A stretch of 64,000 bases of DNA, from contig CP136534.1 in assembly GCA_051016205.1 (NCBI GenBank), forward strand, positions 2,604,001 through 2,668,000, written 5' to 3'. Of the stretch, positions 9,521 through 17,567 are shown in pieces. The translations under genes were made by a program, and so were the position numbers. Within the stretch, counting starts at the first letter, position 1. The number at the start of each line of letters is the position of its first letter. The notes under the pieces are model-generated. The model searched no databases, was not told the origin of the DNA, and was given only the letters and a program-made list of their open reading frames with translations. This DNA is from Acuticoccus sp051016205. Its GTDB lineage: Bacteria; Pseudomonadota; Alphaproteobacteria; Rhizobiales; Amorphaceae.

Positions 9521-9598
9521 AGCTGTGCCCTCCCAAGCCCTGCCTGATAGCCAATGGCAGGCCCTGGTGTCACGCTTAGCCGCGACGGTGAGTGGGTG

Positions 9599-10030
9599 TC
9601 AGCGAATCACCTGGATGGCCGTGTTCTCAGCACCCACCTCGATCACGAGCTCAAACAGCTTTTCCGCATCCGCAGGGTGAAGCCGCACGCACCCGTGCGA
9701 GGCCGGCCGGCCGAGGCTGCCCACCTCATAACTGCCGTGGATGGCATAACCGCGGTCGTAGAAGATGGCGTTGGGCATCGGCGCGCCATCATACTGTTTG
9801 GAGTAGTACTCACGGTACATGCGCATCGGTCGAAACACACCGGTCGGTGTACGGTAGCCCGCCCGCCCGGTAGAGACGGCCCAACTGACCAGCCGCTCAC
9901 CCTTATAGACCACGTGAAGGCGTTGTTCCGACAGGTCCACTTGCGCCACCAGCGTCTTGGCGAGGGCGCCTGCCAGTGGGGTTGCAACAGCGCAAAGGGC
10001 GATGGCGATGGAAGCGATCAACCGGTACAT
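9599..10030 (-). CDS. L,D-transpeptidase (YkuD domain)
   Basis: A 143-residue exported enzyme. A signal peptide spans about residues 1-24. The remainder is a minimal YkuD domain with the catalytic set H98, H112 and C114 in the context IHGSYEVG ... SHGCVRLHP. Such enzymes make 3-3 peptidoglycan cross-links or attach proteins to peptidoglycan in the periplasm. No LysM or other cell-wall-binding domain is present. It is divergent from the NnrU-family gene. Confidence 0.93.
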   Translation of the reverse strand: MYRLIASIAIALCAVATPLAGALAKTLVAQVDLSEQRLHVVYKGERLVSWAVSTGRAGYRTPTGVFRPMRMYREYYSKQYDGAPMPNAIFYDRGYAIHGSYEVGSLGRPASHGCVRLHPADAEKLFELVIEVGAENTAIQVIR

Positions 10031-10150
10031 GCTAAGGCCTCTAATCTAGCATTGCGCGCGCACCATCCGCGCACGCTCACTTTGCCTAGCGGCAACCGGT
10101 TCAGGAAGTGTTGTCGCAACAGACCTGCGGCAGTCATCACGGAGAATTCA

Positions 10151-10744
10151 ATGGCGACCATGATTGTGGGGCTCGTGTTGTTTCTAGGGGCCCACTCGAT
10201 GCAGGTTTTCGCCGCGCCTTTGCGCGCGCGCATCATCAAGGCGACGGGGGAAATCCCCTACAAGGTCGTCTACTCGCTGATTTCCCTCGGTGGGCTGATT
10301 CTCATCGCCCAGGGCTATACCGAGTGGCGCTTCCAGGGCTCGCCCCAACTCTACACCCCGCCCACCTGGATGGTGCATGTTGCGCTGCTCCTGAACCTTT
10401 TTGCCTTCATCTCGCTGTTTGCCACCTATCCGCCCGGCTACATCAAGAAAGCGCTGAAGCACCCGATGATCACGGCGGTGAAGATCTGGGCTTTCGCGCA
10501 CCTTCTCTCCAACGGCGACATTGCCTCCGTGGTGCTGTTCGGCGCATTCCTCGCCTGGGGGGTGATCGACCGCATCTCCGTCAAACGGCGTGAACGGGCC
10601 GGCCTGACGGCGCCGTTAGACTACAAACCCAAAATCTTGGCGGACGTGGTGGCTGTGGGTGTCGGCACCATCGTTTACGTCTTATTTGTTTGGAAGGTGC
10701 ATTTGTGGCTGATAGGGGTCTCTCCCATCGCCACGTCAGGGTAG
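10151..10744 (+). CDS. NnrU family integral membrane protein
   Basis: The 197-residue protein is mostly hydrophobic, with about five to six membrane segments (for example 3-20, 38-55, 74-94, 108-130, 165-187). The start (IVGLVLFLGAHS) matches the NnrU family, first named next to nitric-oxide/nitrite reductase genes but widespread in non-denitrifiers; biochemical function is unclear. The ATG at 10151 is chosen because GGAG lies 7-10 nt upstream. The same open frame continues back to 9554, but that part is the antisense of the L,D-transpeptidase gene. It is followed by the TPR gene 19 bp later. Confidence 0.88.
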   Translation: MATMIVGLVLFLGAHSMQVFAAPLRARIIKATGEIPYKVVYSLISLGGLILIAQGYTEWRFQGSPQLYTPPTWMVHVALLLNLFAFISLFATYPPGYIKKALKHPMITAVKIWAFAHLLSNGDIASVVLFGAFLAWGVIDRISVKRRERAGLTAPLDYKPKILADVVAVGVGTIVYVLFVWKVHLWLIGVSPIATSG

Positions 10745-10763
10745 GCGAGAAGCCGCGGATACG

Positions 10764-11456
10764 ATGACGGATATCTTTCAAGAAGTCGAAGAAGACCTCC
10801 GACGCGAAAAAATGAAGCGGCTGTGGAGCCGCTTCGGCGTCTACATCATTGCCGTTGCCGTCCTCATCGTGGTGTTGACGGCTGGCTATCGCGGCTATGT
10901 GGCGTGGAACACCAGCCGCGAGCGTGCCGCGGGCGATGAATTCATTGCCGCCGCCACCGCCGCCGAGACCACGCGCACCCCCAGCTCTGCCGAAGCGCTC
11001 CAGGAATTTGCCGACGATGCGCCAGGCGGTTACGGCATGCTGGCGCGCTTCCTTGCCGCCACCACATTCCACCAGGCCGAACAGACCGAGCAGGCGATCG
11101 GCCTGCTGCGTGAACTTGAGGCCGATTCGGGCGTGCCGCAGATCTATCGGGATTTGGCGCACATCCGTCTGGCGCAAATTCTTATCGATGAAGGTGATGC
11201 TGCCGCCGCCCGCCAAGAAGTTGCCGCACTTGCGGAGGATACCAACAACCCGTGGAGCCAGTCGGCCCAGGAGTTGATGGGCCTTGCTGCCTACATGGAC
11301 GATGATGTGGCTGAGGCCAGGCGATGGTACACACGCCTTCAAGAGGCGGCCGAATCACCGCCGGATCTGCGTCAGCGCGCACAGGTCATGCTTGCGCTGA
11401 TGGCCCAAAGCGCGCCGGCCGAGACGGACGTTACGCCGGCAGAGGAGACGAACTGA
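10764..11456 (+). CDS. Membrane-anchored TPR protein, YfgM-like
   Basis: The protein has 230 residues: a short charged N-terminal cytoplasmic segment, one transmembrane helix at about 26-48, then a helical tetratricopeptide-type region (about 60-210) and a short acidic tail. This matches the YfgM/TPR_21 type of protein, which in enterobacteria accompanies the SecYEG translocon and periplasmic chaperones. The order yfgM-bamB-der is conserved from gamma- to alphaproteobacteria and is preserved here. The stop overlaps the bamB start (TGATG), implying translational coupling. Confidence 0.85.
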   Translation: MTDIFQEVEEDLRREKMKRLWSRFGVYIIAVAVLIVVLTAGYRGYVAWNTSRERAAGDEFIAAATAAETTRTPSSAEALQEFADDAPGGYGMLARFLAATTFHQAEQTEQAIGLLRELEADSGVPQIYRDLAHIRLAQILIDEGDAAAARQEVAALAEDTNNPWSQSAQELMGLAAYMDDDVAEARRWYTRLQEAAESPPDLRQRAQVMLALMAQSAPAETDVTPAEETN

Positions 11457-12781
11457 TGCGCTCCATCTTGGTGATCGCCGCCGCAGGCCTTGTGGCAGGC
11501 TGTGGCGCGGTGAGCGATCTGAACCCTTTCGGCGCCAAGGACACGCGCCTTCTGGGCGACCGCACCACCGTCTTTTCCACCAACAGCCCCCTTGTGGGTG
11601 AGGGCGAGACAAAGGCTGCAAGCATTGCCCCCGCCCGCGCCAACGCCGACTGGCCGCAGCCCGGCGGCAACGCACAGAACGATCCTGGGCACCTTGCCTT
11701 CTCGGGCACCGCCTCGCGCGCCTGGCGCGCCTCCATCGGTGGCAAGAACACCATTTCCAGCGCCATGGGCCGCGGCGCCCTTCGCATTGCCTCGCGGCCC
11801 GTGATGGCCGGCGACAAGGTCTTCGTCTATACCCCCGACGGTGCGGTGACCGCCCTTGGCGCCACCAGCGGCCGTCGCATTTGGCGCACCAGCCTTCGCC
11901 CTGAGGGAGAAGGAGACTCAGCTGCAGGCGGCGGCGTGACGGTTGAAGGCGGGCGCGTGTTCGTTGCCACCGGTTACGGCCAGGTGGCGGCCCTTTCTAT
12001 CGGCGATGGGTCGGTGATCTGGACCCGTGACATCGAAACGCCCGCCCGCGGCGCACCCACGGCAGGGTCGGGCAAGGTCTTCGTCGTCTCCCAAAAGAAC
12101 GAAGTGTTCGCCATCAACCAAGAGGATGGGTCAGAGGCGTTCAACTACTCAGGCATTCCCGAATCGGCAGGCCTGTTGGCGGCGGCAAGCCCTGCCATCT
12201 CGGGCGGCAAAGTCGTCATCCCCTATTCCTCAGGGGAGGTGATGGCCTTCTCCATCAGCGATGGCGAGCCTGTGTGGCAGAACTTCGTCACCCGTTCCAT
12301 GCGCACCCTCGCGGTCTCTGGTCTGACGGACGTGTCGGGAAGCCCCGTCATCGAAGGTGACAGCGTTTACGCCACAGGTGTCTCCGGGCGCACCATTGCC
12401 GTCAGTCTGTCCGACGGGTCCAAGCGGTGGGAGCGCAATATCGGCTCCGCCCACACCCCTATCGTCTCCGGCGATGCTGTCTTCATTGTGGACCTTGGCA
12501 ACCGCATGGTGGCCCTGTCCAAATCCACAGGCGAAACCTTGTGGATGACGGCGCTGCCGCGGCCCAAGAAAAAGCGCGACCACGCCTACGCAGGGCCAGT
12601 GCTCGCCGGGGGGTCCCTCTACGCCATCTCAAACGATGGACGGCTTGCGCAGATCGACCCGCGCAACGGCCAGCTTGTGGCGGACCGGGATGTGGGCTCG
12701 GCAGGCTTCATGGCACCCATCGTGGCGCGGGGACAGATGATCATCGTGTCTGACTCCGGGGAGATCTCCGCGTTCCGTTGA
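11456..12781 (+). CDS. bamB: Outer membrane assembly lipoprotein BamB-like (PQQ propeller)
   Basis: A 441-residue protein from the chosen ATG. The N-terminus is a lipoprotein signal with lipobox GLVAGC, Cys 16 being the lipidated residue. The rest is a PQQ-like beta-propeller with repeated blades (for example near GRRIWRTSL, GSVIWTRDI, GEPVWQNFV, GSKRWERNI, GETLWMTAL). BamB helps BamA deliver beta-barrel proteins to the outer membrane. The frame extends 44 codons upstream to 11324, but that is inside the preceding gene; the lipoprotein start and TGATG overlap fix 11456. It is followed by a dispersed repeat, then der. Confidence 0.9.
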   Translation: MRSILVIAAAGLVAGCGAVSDLNPFGAKDTRLLGDRTTVFSTNSPLVGEGETKAASIAPARANADWPQPGGNAQNDPGHLAFSGTASRAWRASIGGKNTISSAMGRGALRIASRPVMAGDKVFVYTPDGAVTALGATSGRRIWRTSLRPEGEGDSAAGGGVTVEGGRVFVATGYGQVAALSIGDGSVIWTRDIETPARGAPTAGSGKVFVVSQKNEVFAINQEDGSEAFNYSGIPESAGLLAAASPAISGGKVVIPYSSGEVMAFSISDGEPVWQNFVTRSMRTLAVSGLTDVSGSPVIEGDSVYATGVSGRTIAVSLSDGSKRWERNIGSAHTPIVSGDAVFIVDLGNRMVALSKSTGETLWMTALPRPKKKRDHAYAGPVLAGGSLYAISNDGRLAQIDPRNGQLVADRDVGSAGFMAPIVARGQMIIVSDSGEISAFR

Positions 12782-12803
12782 GGCTCGAGGCCGAGGCAGC
12801 AAT

Positions 12804-12974
12804 GGGGCCGTGCTAAGCCCTCCCGCCGACGCACAAATGTCCCGCGGAGCGAGGCTCGCCTCAAGGCACGCTTCGCTTTTCAGCCTTGACCCGATCCTCG
12901 CTCCGCGGGGTTCGGTAGATGTCGGCTCCGAAGGAACGTCAGGCTTCATCTCTCCAAAGGAACTGTGATGGGAG
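12804..12974. repeat. Dispersed hairpin repeat, copy 2
   Basis: This copy lies between bamB and der. A perfect 14-bp inverted repeat (12841-12854 with 12896-12909) encloses a 7-bp inverted repeat (12861-12867 with 12883-12889). It aligns with 31959-32142 at both ends: 12804-12821 with 31959-31976 (17 of 18 identical), 12854-12864 with 32009-32019 (11 of 11), and 12922-12974 with 32087-32142. The core aligns with copy 1. Confidence 0.8.
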
Positions 12975-13028
12975 CCGCGTTGATGGGCTGTGCTTTCGTC
13001 CCGCGAAAACAAAAAGGGTGAGGCGGTG

Positions 13029-14387
13029 ATGAAGGTGGCGATCGCGGGGCGGGCCAATGTGGGCAAGTCCACGCTCTTCAACCGCCTGGTGGGCAAGCGC
13101 CTTGCCATTGTCGATGACACGCCGGGCGTCACGCGTGATCGACGGGAAGCGCCTGCGCGCCTACAAGACCTTGTTTTTACCCTGGTGGACACCGCCGGTT
13201 TCGAGGGTGCCGACGAAACCTCCCTCGAAGGGCGCATGTGGCGGCAGATGGAAAGCGTCCTTGAGGATGCTGATGTCTATCTGTTCGTCATTGACGCAAG
13301 GGTTGGGATTACCCCCCTCGACCAATCCCTCGCCGAAGATGTGCGGCGCCGCGGCAAGCCGGTCGTCCTGATTGCTAACAAAGCCGAAGGACGCCAGGGG
13401 GAGACCGCGAGCATGGAAGCCTACGCCCTCGGGCTCGGTGACCCCATCGCCTTTTCGGCCGAACACGGCGTTGGTGTCTCTGAACTTTATGACGCGCTAC
13501 GCAATGCCTTCAAAACGCTCACCGGCCATGAGGACGACGACGCGGACACCCAAGACGACGAAGACGAGGACGACCCCAACAGGGCGATCCACGTGGCGAT
13601 CGTCGGGCGCCCCAATGTGGGCAAGTCCACCCTCCTCAACCAGGTGATTGGTGAGGAGCGGATGCTCACAGGGCCCGAAGCGGGTCTGACGCGCGATGCC
13701 ATCTCGGTGGACTTTTCCTGGAACGAGCGTGCCTTCAAGCTGGTGGATACCGCAGGGTTGAGGCGTCGCGCCAAGGTGGTGGAGGCCCTTGAAAAGGCCT
13801 CGACCTCCGACACCATCCGCGCTCTCAAATATGCCGAGGCGGTGATTGTGGTGCTCGACGCCACCATTGGATTTGAAAAGCAGGACCTTCAGATTCTCGA
13901 CCTTGTGGTGCGCGAGGGCCGGGCCGTCGTCATCGCCTTCAACAAGTGGGATCTTGTGGAGACGCCTGACGAATCCATCCGTGCCGCCCGCGATGCCGCC
14001 AATCGTCTTGTGCCTCAAGCGGCAGGGGTGCGCCTCGTGCCGGTCTCTGCCCTGTCAGGACGGGGGATCGACACATTGATGCAAACGGTGGTGGAGGCGG
14101 TGGAGCGCTGGTCTGCGCGCATTTCCACGGGCCGCCTGAACCGCTGGCTTGAAGGGGCGCTGACACGCCATCCGCCACCGGCCGTCGCGGGCCGACGCAT
14201 CCGCATCCGCTACATGACGCAGGCAAAGGCCCGGCCGCCCACGTTCATTGCTTTCTGCTCACGGCCCGACGCGCTGCCGGCCGCCTATAGACGCTACCTG
14301 GTGAACGGGATCCGCGAGACGTTCGATCTGCCGGGCGTGCCGATCCGCCTTACCCTGCGCAAGCCGGACAATCCTTACGCGGACTAA
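13029..14387 (+). CDS. der: Ribosome assembly GTPase Der (EngA)
   Basis: Der is an essential double GTPase for 50S subunit maturation. From the ATG at 13029 it has 452 residues. Two consecutive G domains each show a P-loop (GRANVGKS near residue 8, GRPNVGKS near 195) and TPGVTRD/GLTRD switch segments, followed by a C-terminal KH-like domain (about 365-452). A very acidic linker (about residues 165-185) joins the G domains. An ATG at 12990 in frame is less likely because the family starts directly at the first G domain. The end is followed by an unusual intergenic region. Confidence 0.95.
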   Translation: MKVAIAGRANVGKSTLFNRLVGKRLAIVDDTPGVTRDRREAPARLQDLVFTLVDTAGFEGADETSLEGRMWRQMESVLEDADVYLFVIDARVGITPLDQSLAEDVRRRGKPVVLIANKAEGRQGETASMEAYALGLGDPIAFSAEHGVGVSELYDALRNAFKTLTGHEDDDADTQDDEDEDDPNRAIHVAIVGRPNVGKSTLLNQVIGEERMLTGPEAGLTRDAISVDFSWNERAFKLVDTAGLRRRAKVVEALEKASTSDTIRALKYAEAVIVVLDATIGFEKQDLQILDLVVREGRAVVIAFNKWDLVETPDESIRAARDAANRLVPQAAGVRLVPVSALSGRGIDTLMQTVVEAVERWSARISTGRLNRWLEGALTRHPPPAVAGRRIRIRYMTQAKARPPTFIAFCSRPDALPAAYRRYLVNGIRETFDLPGVPIRLTLRKPDNPYAD

Positions 14388-14588
14388 ATCGGGTTCGGCT
14401 CGAACGGAACCGTCCGGGCCGAAAAAAGCGACTCTCAATCAAAGACGTAAAGCATTCTATCCTGGTCTGAGGAGACCCAGTATGGGCTAGAGCGGGTTGC
14501 GGTCAGATGGAACCATACGATCGCAAAAATCCGATCTATTTCAAAGGAGTCGAGCATCTTATCTGCGTCCGTATGGACGCAGGATGGG
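14388..14588. repeat. Possible short mosaic intergenic repeat between der and SDR gene
   Basis: This 201-bp convergent spacer is visibly different from its surroundings: more AT-rich, with TAGAGC-type and GGAACC motifs and several small inverted repeats, including TTCGGC/GCCGAA at 14396-14424. The style resembles short palindromic elements scattered in Hyphomicrobiales genomes; this is from general familiarity and no second copy exists in the window. Confidence 0.35.
14563..14582 (-). terminator. Hairpin 3' of SDR gene
   Basis: A perfect 8-bp stem (14563-14570 with 14575-14582) closes a 4-nt loop, 6 nt beyond the stop of the minus-strand SDR gene. No T-run follows on the minus strand, so termination would have to be non-canonical. 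It could also serve der, which converges from the other side. Confidence 0.45.
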
Positions 14589-15353
14589 CTAGACGAATGC
14601 GCGGTATTTGAAGGCGTAGGAGACGCCATTTGCGTCAAATGCCGGCGTGCACATGGCGGCAATCAGCGGCGCCACGTCTTCAGGCGGCTGAAGCGTCATG
14701 GGGTCTTCGCCGGGAACGGCGGCAGCGCGCATTGCCGTACGGATCGGCCCTGGGCTGAAAAGGTTGGCCCGCACTTTGGTGGACGCCACCTCTGCCGCGT
14801 AAGTGCGCACCAGCGCCTCAAGGGCTGCCTTGGAGACTGAGTAAGGCCCCCAAAAAGGCCGTAGGGATTGGGCAGCGCCTGAGGTGAGGAACACGCACCG
14901 CCCAGCGTCCGATTTGCGCAGGACCGGGTCCAGCGTGCGGATCAGCCGCCAGTTGGCCGACACGTTGATGTCCATGACATCCGCCCACACAGGCGCGCGC
15001 ACGTGGGCAAGGGGCGAGATGGGCCCCAGGATGCCGGCATTGCCCACAAGGGCGTCCAGCTTGCCCCAGCGCTCGTTGATGGAGGCGCCGAGTTTGTCCA
15101 CCCCAGGTCCGTCGGTGAGGTCGATGGGGACGAGAGTGGCCGCCTCCCCGCCGACGCCTCGGATCTTGTCGTCCAGTGCCTCGAGGTCTTTCGCTTTACG
15201 GCCGATCGCCACCACATGGGCGCCCGCCTTGGCAAAGGCGACCGCCACAGCCTCGCCAATGCCCCGCGTTGCCCCTGTCACAACGGCGACACGGCCTGAG
15301 AGGCTGGAGAGATCGTAGGTGGCGAGGGGGTCGTCGGTGGCGCTGTCGGTCAA
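14589..15353 (-). CDS. SDR family NAD(P)-dependent oxidoreductase
   Basis: This 254-residue protein is a classical short-chain dehydrogenase/reductase. The cofactor motif TGATRGIG lies near residue 27, NAGILGP around 104, and the catalytic Ser (FLTSGA), Tyr and Lys (PYSVSK) follow near 155-173. The substrate is unknown. It sits directly behind purF with a 4-bp ATGA overlap, and this purF-SDR pairing is common in alphaproteobacteria, but no metabolic link is obvious. Confidence 0.9.
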   Translation of the reverse strand: MTDSATDDPLATYDLSSLSGRVAVVTGATRGIGEAVAVAFAKAGAHVVAIGRKAKDLEALDDKIRGVGGEAATLVPIDLTDGPGVDKLGASINERWGKLDALVGNAGILGPISPLAHVRAPVWADVMDINVSANWRLIRTLDPVLRKSDAGRCVFLTSGAAQSLRPFWGPYSVSKAALEALVRTYAAEVASTKVRANLFSPGPIRTAMRAAAVPGEDPMTLQPPEDVAPLIAAMCTPAFDANGVSYAFKYRAFV

Positions 15354-16813
15354 TGAACGTCTTCCAGGAAGGAAAGCTGCGGCGAGGGGCTCACCTCGGC
15401 GCGGTCGGTCAATTGTGTGGGGTATTCGCCGGTAAAGCAGGCGTCGCAGTAGCGCGGGCCGGCGGGGTCGCGATGGTCCTCGCCAGCGGCGCGATAAAGC
15501 CCATCGATGGACAGGAACGCCAGGCTGTCCACGCGGATATAGCGGGCCAACTCCTCAACGCTCATGCGAGAGGCGATCAGTTTGGACTTTTCGGGCGTGT
15601 CCACACCGTAAAAGCAGGAATCGGTTGTGGGAGGGCTCGCGATGCGCATGTGCACCTCGGCGGCGCCCGCATCGCGCACCATCTCCACGATCTTCAGGGA
15701 GGTGGTGCCGCGCACAATGGAGTCGTCCACAAGCACCACCCGCTTGCCGTCGATAATGTTGCGGTTGGCATTGTGCTTCAGCTTCACGCCCATGTGGCGG
15801 ATCTGATCGCTGGGCTCGATGAAGGTGCGGCCCACATAATGGTTGCGGATGATGCCAAGGTCGAAAGGAAGGTTGGAGCCTTCCGCAAAGCCGATGGCGG
15901 CGGGCGTGCCTGAGTCCGGCACAGGCACCACCACGTCTGCGGGGGCAGGGGCCTCGCGCGCCAATTCCGCGCCGATCCTCTTGCGCACATCATAAACGTT
16001 GCGCCCGCCGACGGAACTGTCGGGTCGTGCGAAGTAGACGTACTCGAACACGCAGAACCGGTCCGCCTTTTCAGGAAACGGGCGGATGGATTCAAGCCCG
16101 TTTCCTGAGATGATCACCATCTCGCCAGGCTCCACCTCCCGCACGAAGCGCGCGCCGATGATGTCGAGTGCACATGTCTCCGAGGCGAGAATGAAGGAGC
16201 CGTCATAGTCGCCGATCACCATCGGGCGAATGCCGAGGGCATCGCGGCAGCCGATCATCGCATTGTCGGTGAGGGTGACGAGGGCGAACGCCCCCTCCAA
16301 CTGGCGCACACCATCGATGAAGCGTTCGAGGAACGAGGTCTTCGTCGACGTGGCAAGGAGGTGGATCAACACCTCCGTGTCGGAGGTGGACTGGAAGATG
16401 GAGCCACGCTCGTTCAACTCCCGCCGCAGGCGCACCGCATTGGTGATGTTGCCGTTGTGGGCGACCGCAAAGCCCCCCATGGCGGTGGCGGCAAACAGTG
16501 GCTGCACGTTTTGGAGCGAGGCTTCACCGTGGGTGGAGTAGCGGTTGTGGCCGATGGCGCTATCGCCCTTCAGCCGCGCGATCACTTGAGGGTCGGTGAA
16601 GTTGTCACCCACCAGACCCATGTGCCGCTCGATGCGAAACTTGCCGGAATCGCAACTGACGATGCCTGCAGCCTCCTGCCCGCGGTGCTGCAGGGCGTGC
16701 AGTCCAAGCGCTGTCAGCGCGGCAGCGCCTTCATTGCGAAAGACCCCGAAGACGCCGCATTCATCCTGAAAACGGTCGCCATCGCGAATGTCTATGAGCC
16801 GCCGCGCTGCCAA
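15350..16813 (-). CDS. purF: Amidophosphoribosyltransferase
   Basis: PurF makes 5-phosphoribosylamine from PRPP and glutamine, the first committed step of purine synthesis. The Ntn-type glutaminase domain begins at the catalytic Cys in the segment DECGVFGVF, and the PRTase domain carries VVLVDDSIVRGTT. The open frame reaches an ATG at 16921, but the first 36 residues of that version are a Pro/Arg-rich readout of cvpA. I place the start at the TTG at 16813, just 1 nt past the cvpA stop, giving 487 residues with Cys at position 19 after a short propeptide. ATA or ATT codons further in are alternatives. The PurF identity is certain; the start is not. Confidence 0.93.
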   Translation of the reverse strand: MAARRLIDIRDGDRFQDECGVFGVFRNEGAAALTALGLHALQHRGQEAAGIVSCDSGKFRIERHMGLVGDNFTDPQVIARLKGDSAIGHNRYSTHGEASLQNVQPLFAATAMGGFAVAHNGNITNAVRLRRELNERGSIFQSTSDTEVLIHLLATSTKTSFLERFIDGVRQLEGAFALVTLTDNAMIGCRDALGIRPMVIGDYDGSFILASETCALDIIGARFVREVEPGEMVIISGNGLESIRPFPEKADRFCVFEYVYFARPDSSVGGRNVYDVRKRIGAELAREAPAPADVVVPVPDSGTPAAIGFAEGSNLPFDLGIIRNHYVGRTFIEPSDQIRHMGVKLKHNANRNIIDGKRVVLVDDSIVRGTTSLKIVEMVRDAGAAEVHMRIASPPTTDSCFYGVDTPEKSKLIASRMSVEELARYIRVDSLAFLSIDGLYRAAGEDHRDPAGPRYCDACFTGEYPTQLTDRAEVSPSPQLSFLEDVH

Positions 16814-16814
16814 C

Positions 16815-17567
16815 TTAGTTCTGCTGCGCCGGCGGGGCCGTGCCGTCGGTGGCTGGCGCGGGTGTTGCCGGTGCTGGTGTGGCGGGCTCGGGCGTTGCGG
16901 GCGCAGGCGCGGCGGGCGCATCCGGCGTTGCTGGCGCTGCTGCAGGATCGGTGGTGCCCGTTGCCCCTTCGATCACCTGGTCCAACTGGCGTTGCTGGTT
17001 GGTGTCGAGCGGAGCGGGGGTTGTCGGTGCAGGCTGGGCCGGCGCAGGCTCGTCCTCATCCTGGAAGGGACCGCGGATGGAGCTCACAAGGTCCGTGGGA
17101 AGCGCTGCCACAAGATCCTCGCCAAGTCCCGAAAGCTGCTCGTAGGTGGCAGCGTTCGTGACCCAGGCGGGGCGGTTCGCATCATCCACCAGCCAGTTGA
17201 AGAAGATCACCGCCACGATCACCAGAAGCAGCCCGCGGGCGGCGCCGAACAGGAAGCCGAGCAGACGGTCCAGCGCGCCGATGGGGCTGTCGGCCACATA
17301 GTCGGCAATCTTCATGGTGATCAGGCTGACCACGATCAGCGCCACGAGGAAGATGGCCGCCGCTGAAAGCCCGATGGCGATGGCGCGGTTGTTCACATAC
17401 TCGGTGACGAACGGCATCAGCTCGCCATAAAACACATAGGCCAGGATGGCAGCCGCGACCCAGGCCGCGATGGACAACACCTCGCGGACAAAGCCGCGGA
17501 ACATGGCCAGCAGCGCCGACACGAAAACGACGGCAATCACCACGCCGTCCAGGATCGCGATATCCAT
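16815..17567 (-). CDS. cvpA: CvpA family membrane protein
   Basis: The protein has 250 residues. The first ~165 form the CvpA core with four hydrophobic segments (about 5-24, 29-50, 64-86, 103-125). The C-terminal ~75 residues are a Pro/Ala/Thr low-complexity tail with repeated PATPA units, likely extracytoplasmic and disordered. CvpA is linked to colicin V export and envelope stress in enterobacteria; its molecular role is unclear. It is the usual neighbour of purF. It overlaps the radA stop by one base (TAATG). Confidence 0.88.
   Translation of the reverse strand: MDIAILDGVVIAVVFVSALLAMFRGFVREVLSIAAWVAAAILAYVFYGELMPFVTEYVNNRAIAIGLSAAAIFLVALIVVSLITMKIADYVADSPIGALDRLLGFLFGAARGLLLVIVAVIFFNWLVDDANRPAWVTNAATYEQLSGLGEDLVAALPTDLVSSIRGPFQDEDEPAPAQPAPTTPAPLDTNQQRQLDQVIEGATGTTDPAAAPATPDAPAAPAPATPEPATPAPATPAPATDGTAPPAQQN

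Noticed and set aside
9554..10150. N-terminal extension of the NnrU-family frame
   Set aside because: The extra 199 codons are antisense to the L,D-transpeptidase gene; a good ribosome site and family start place the gene at 10151.
13990..14230. Possible frameshift or extra gene at the der C-terminus
   Set aside because: The der frame is intact through the KH-like domain with normal length.
14396..14424. Intrinsic terminator of der
   Set aside because: The TTCGGC/GCCGAA stem is followed by A residues, not T, on the der strand, so it does not have terminator form.
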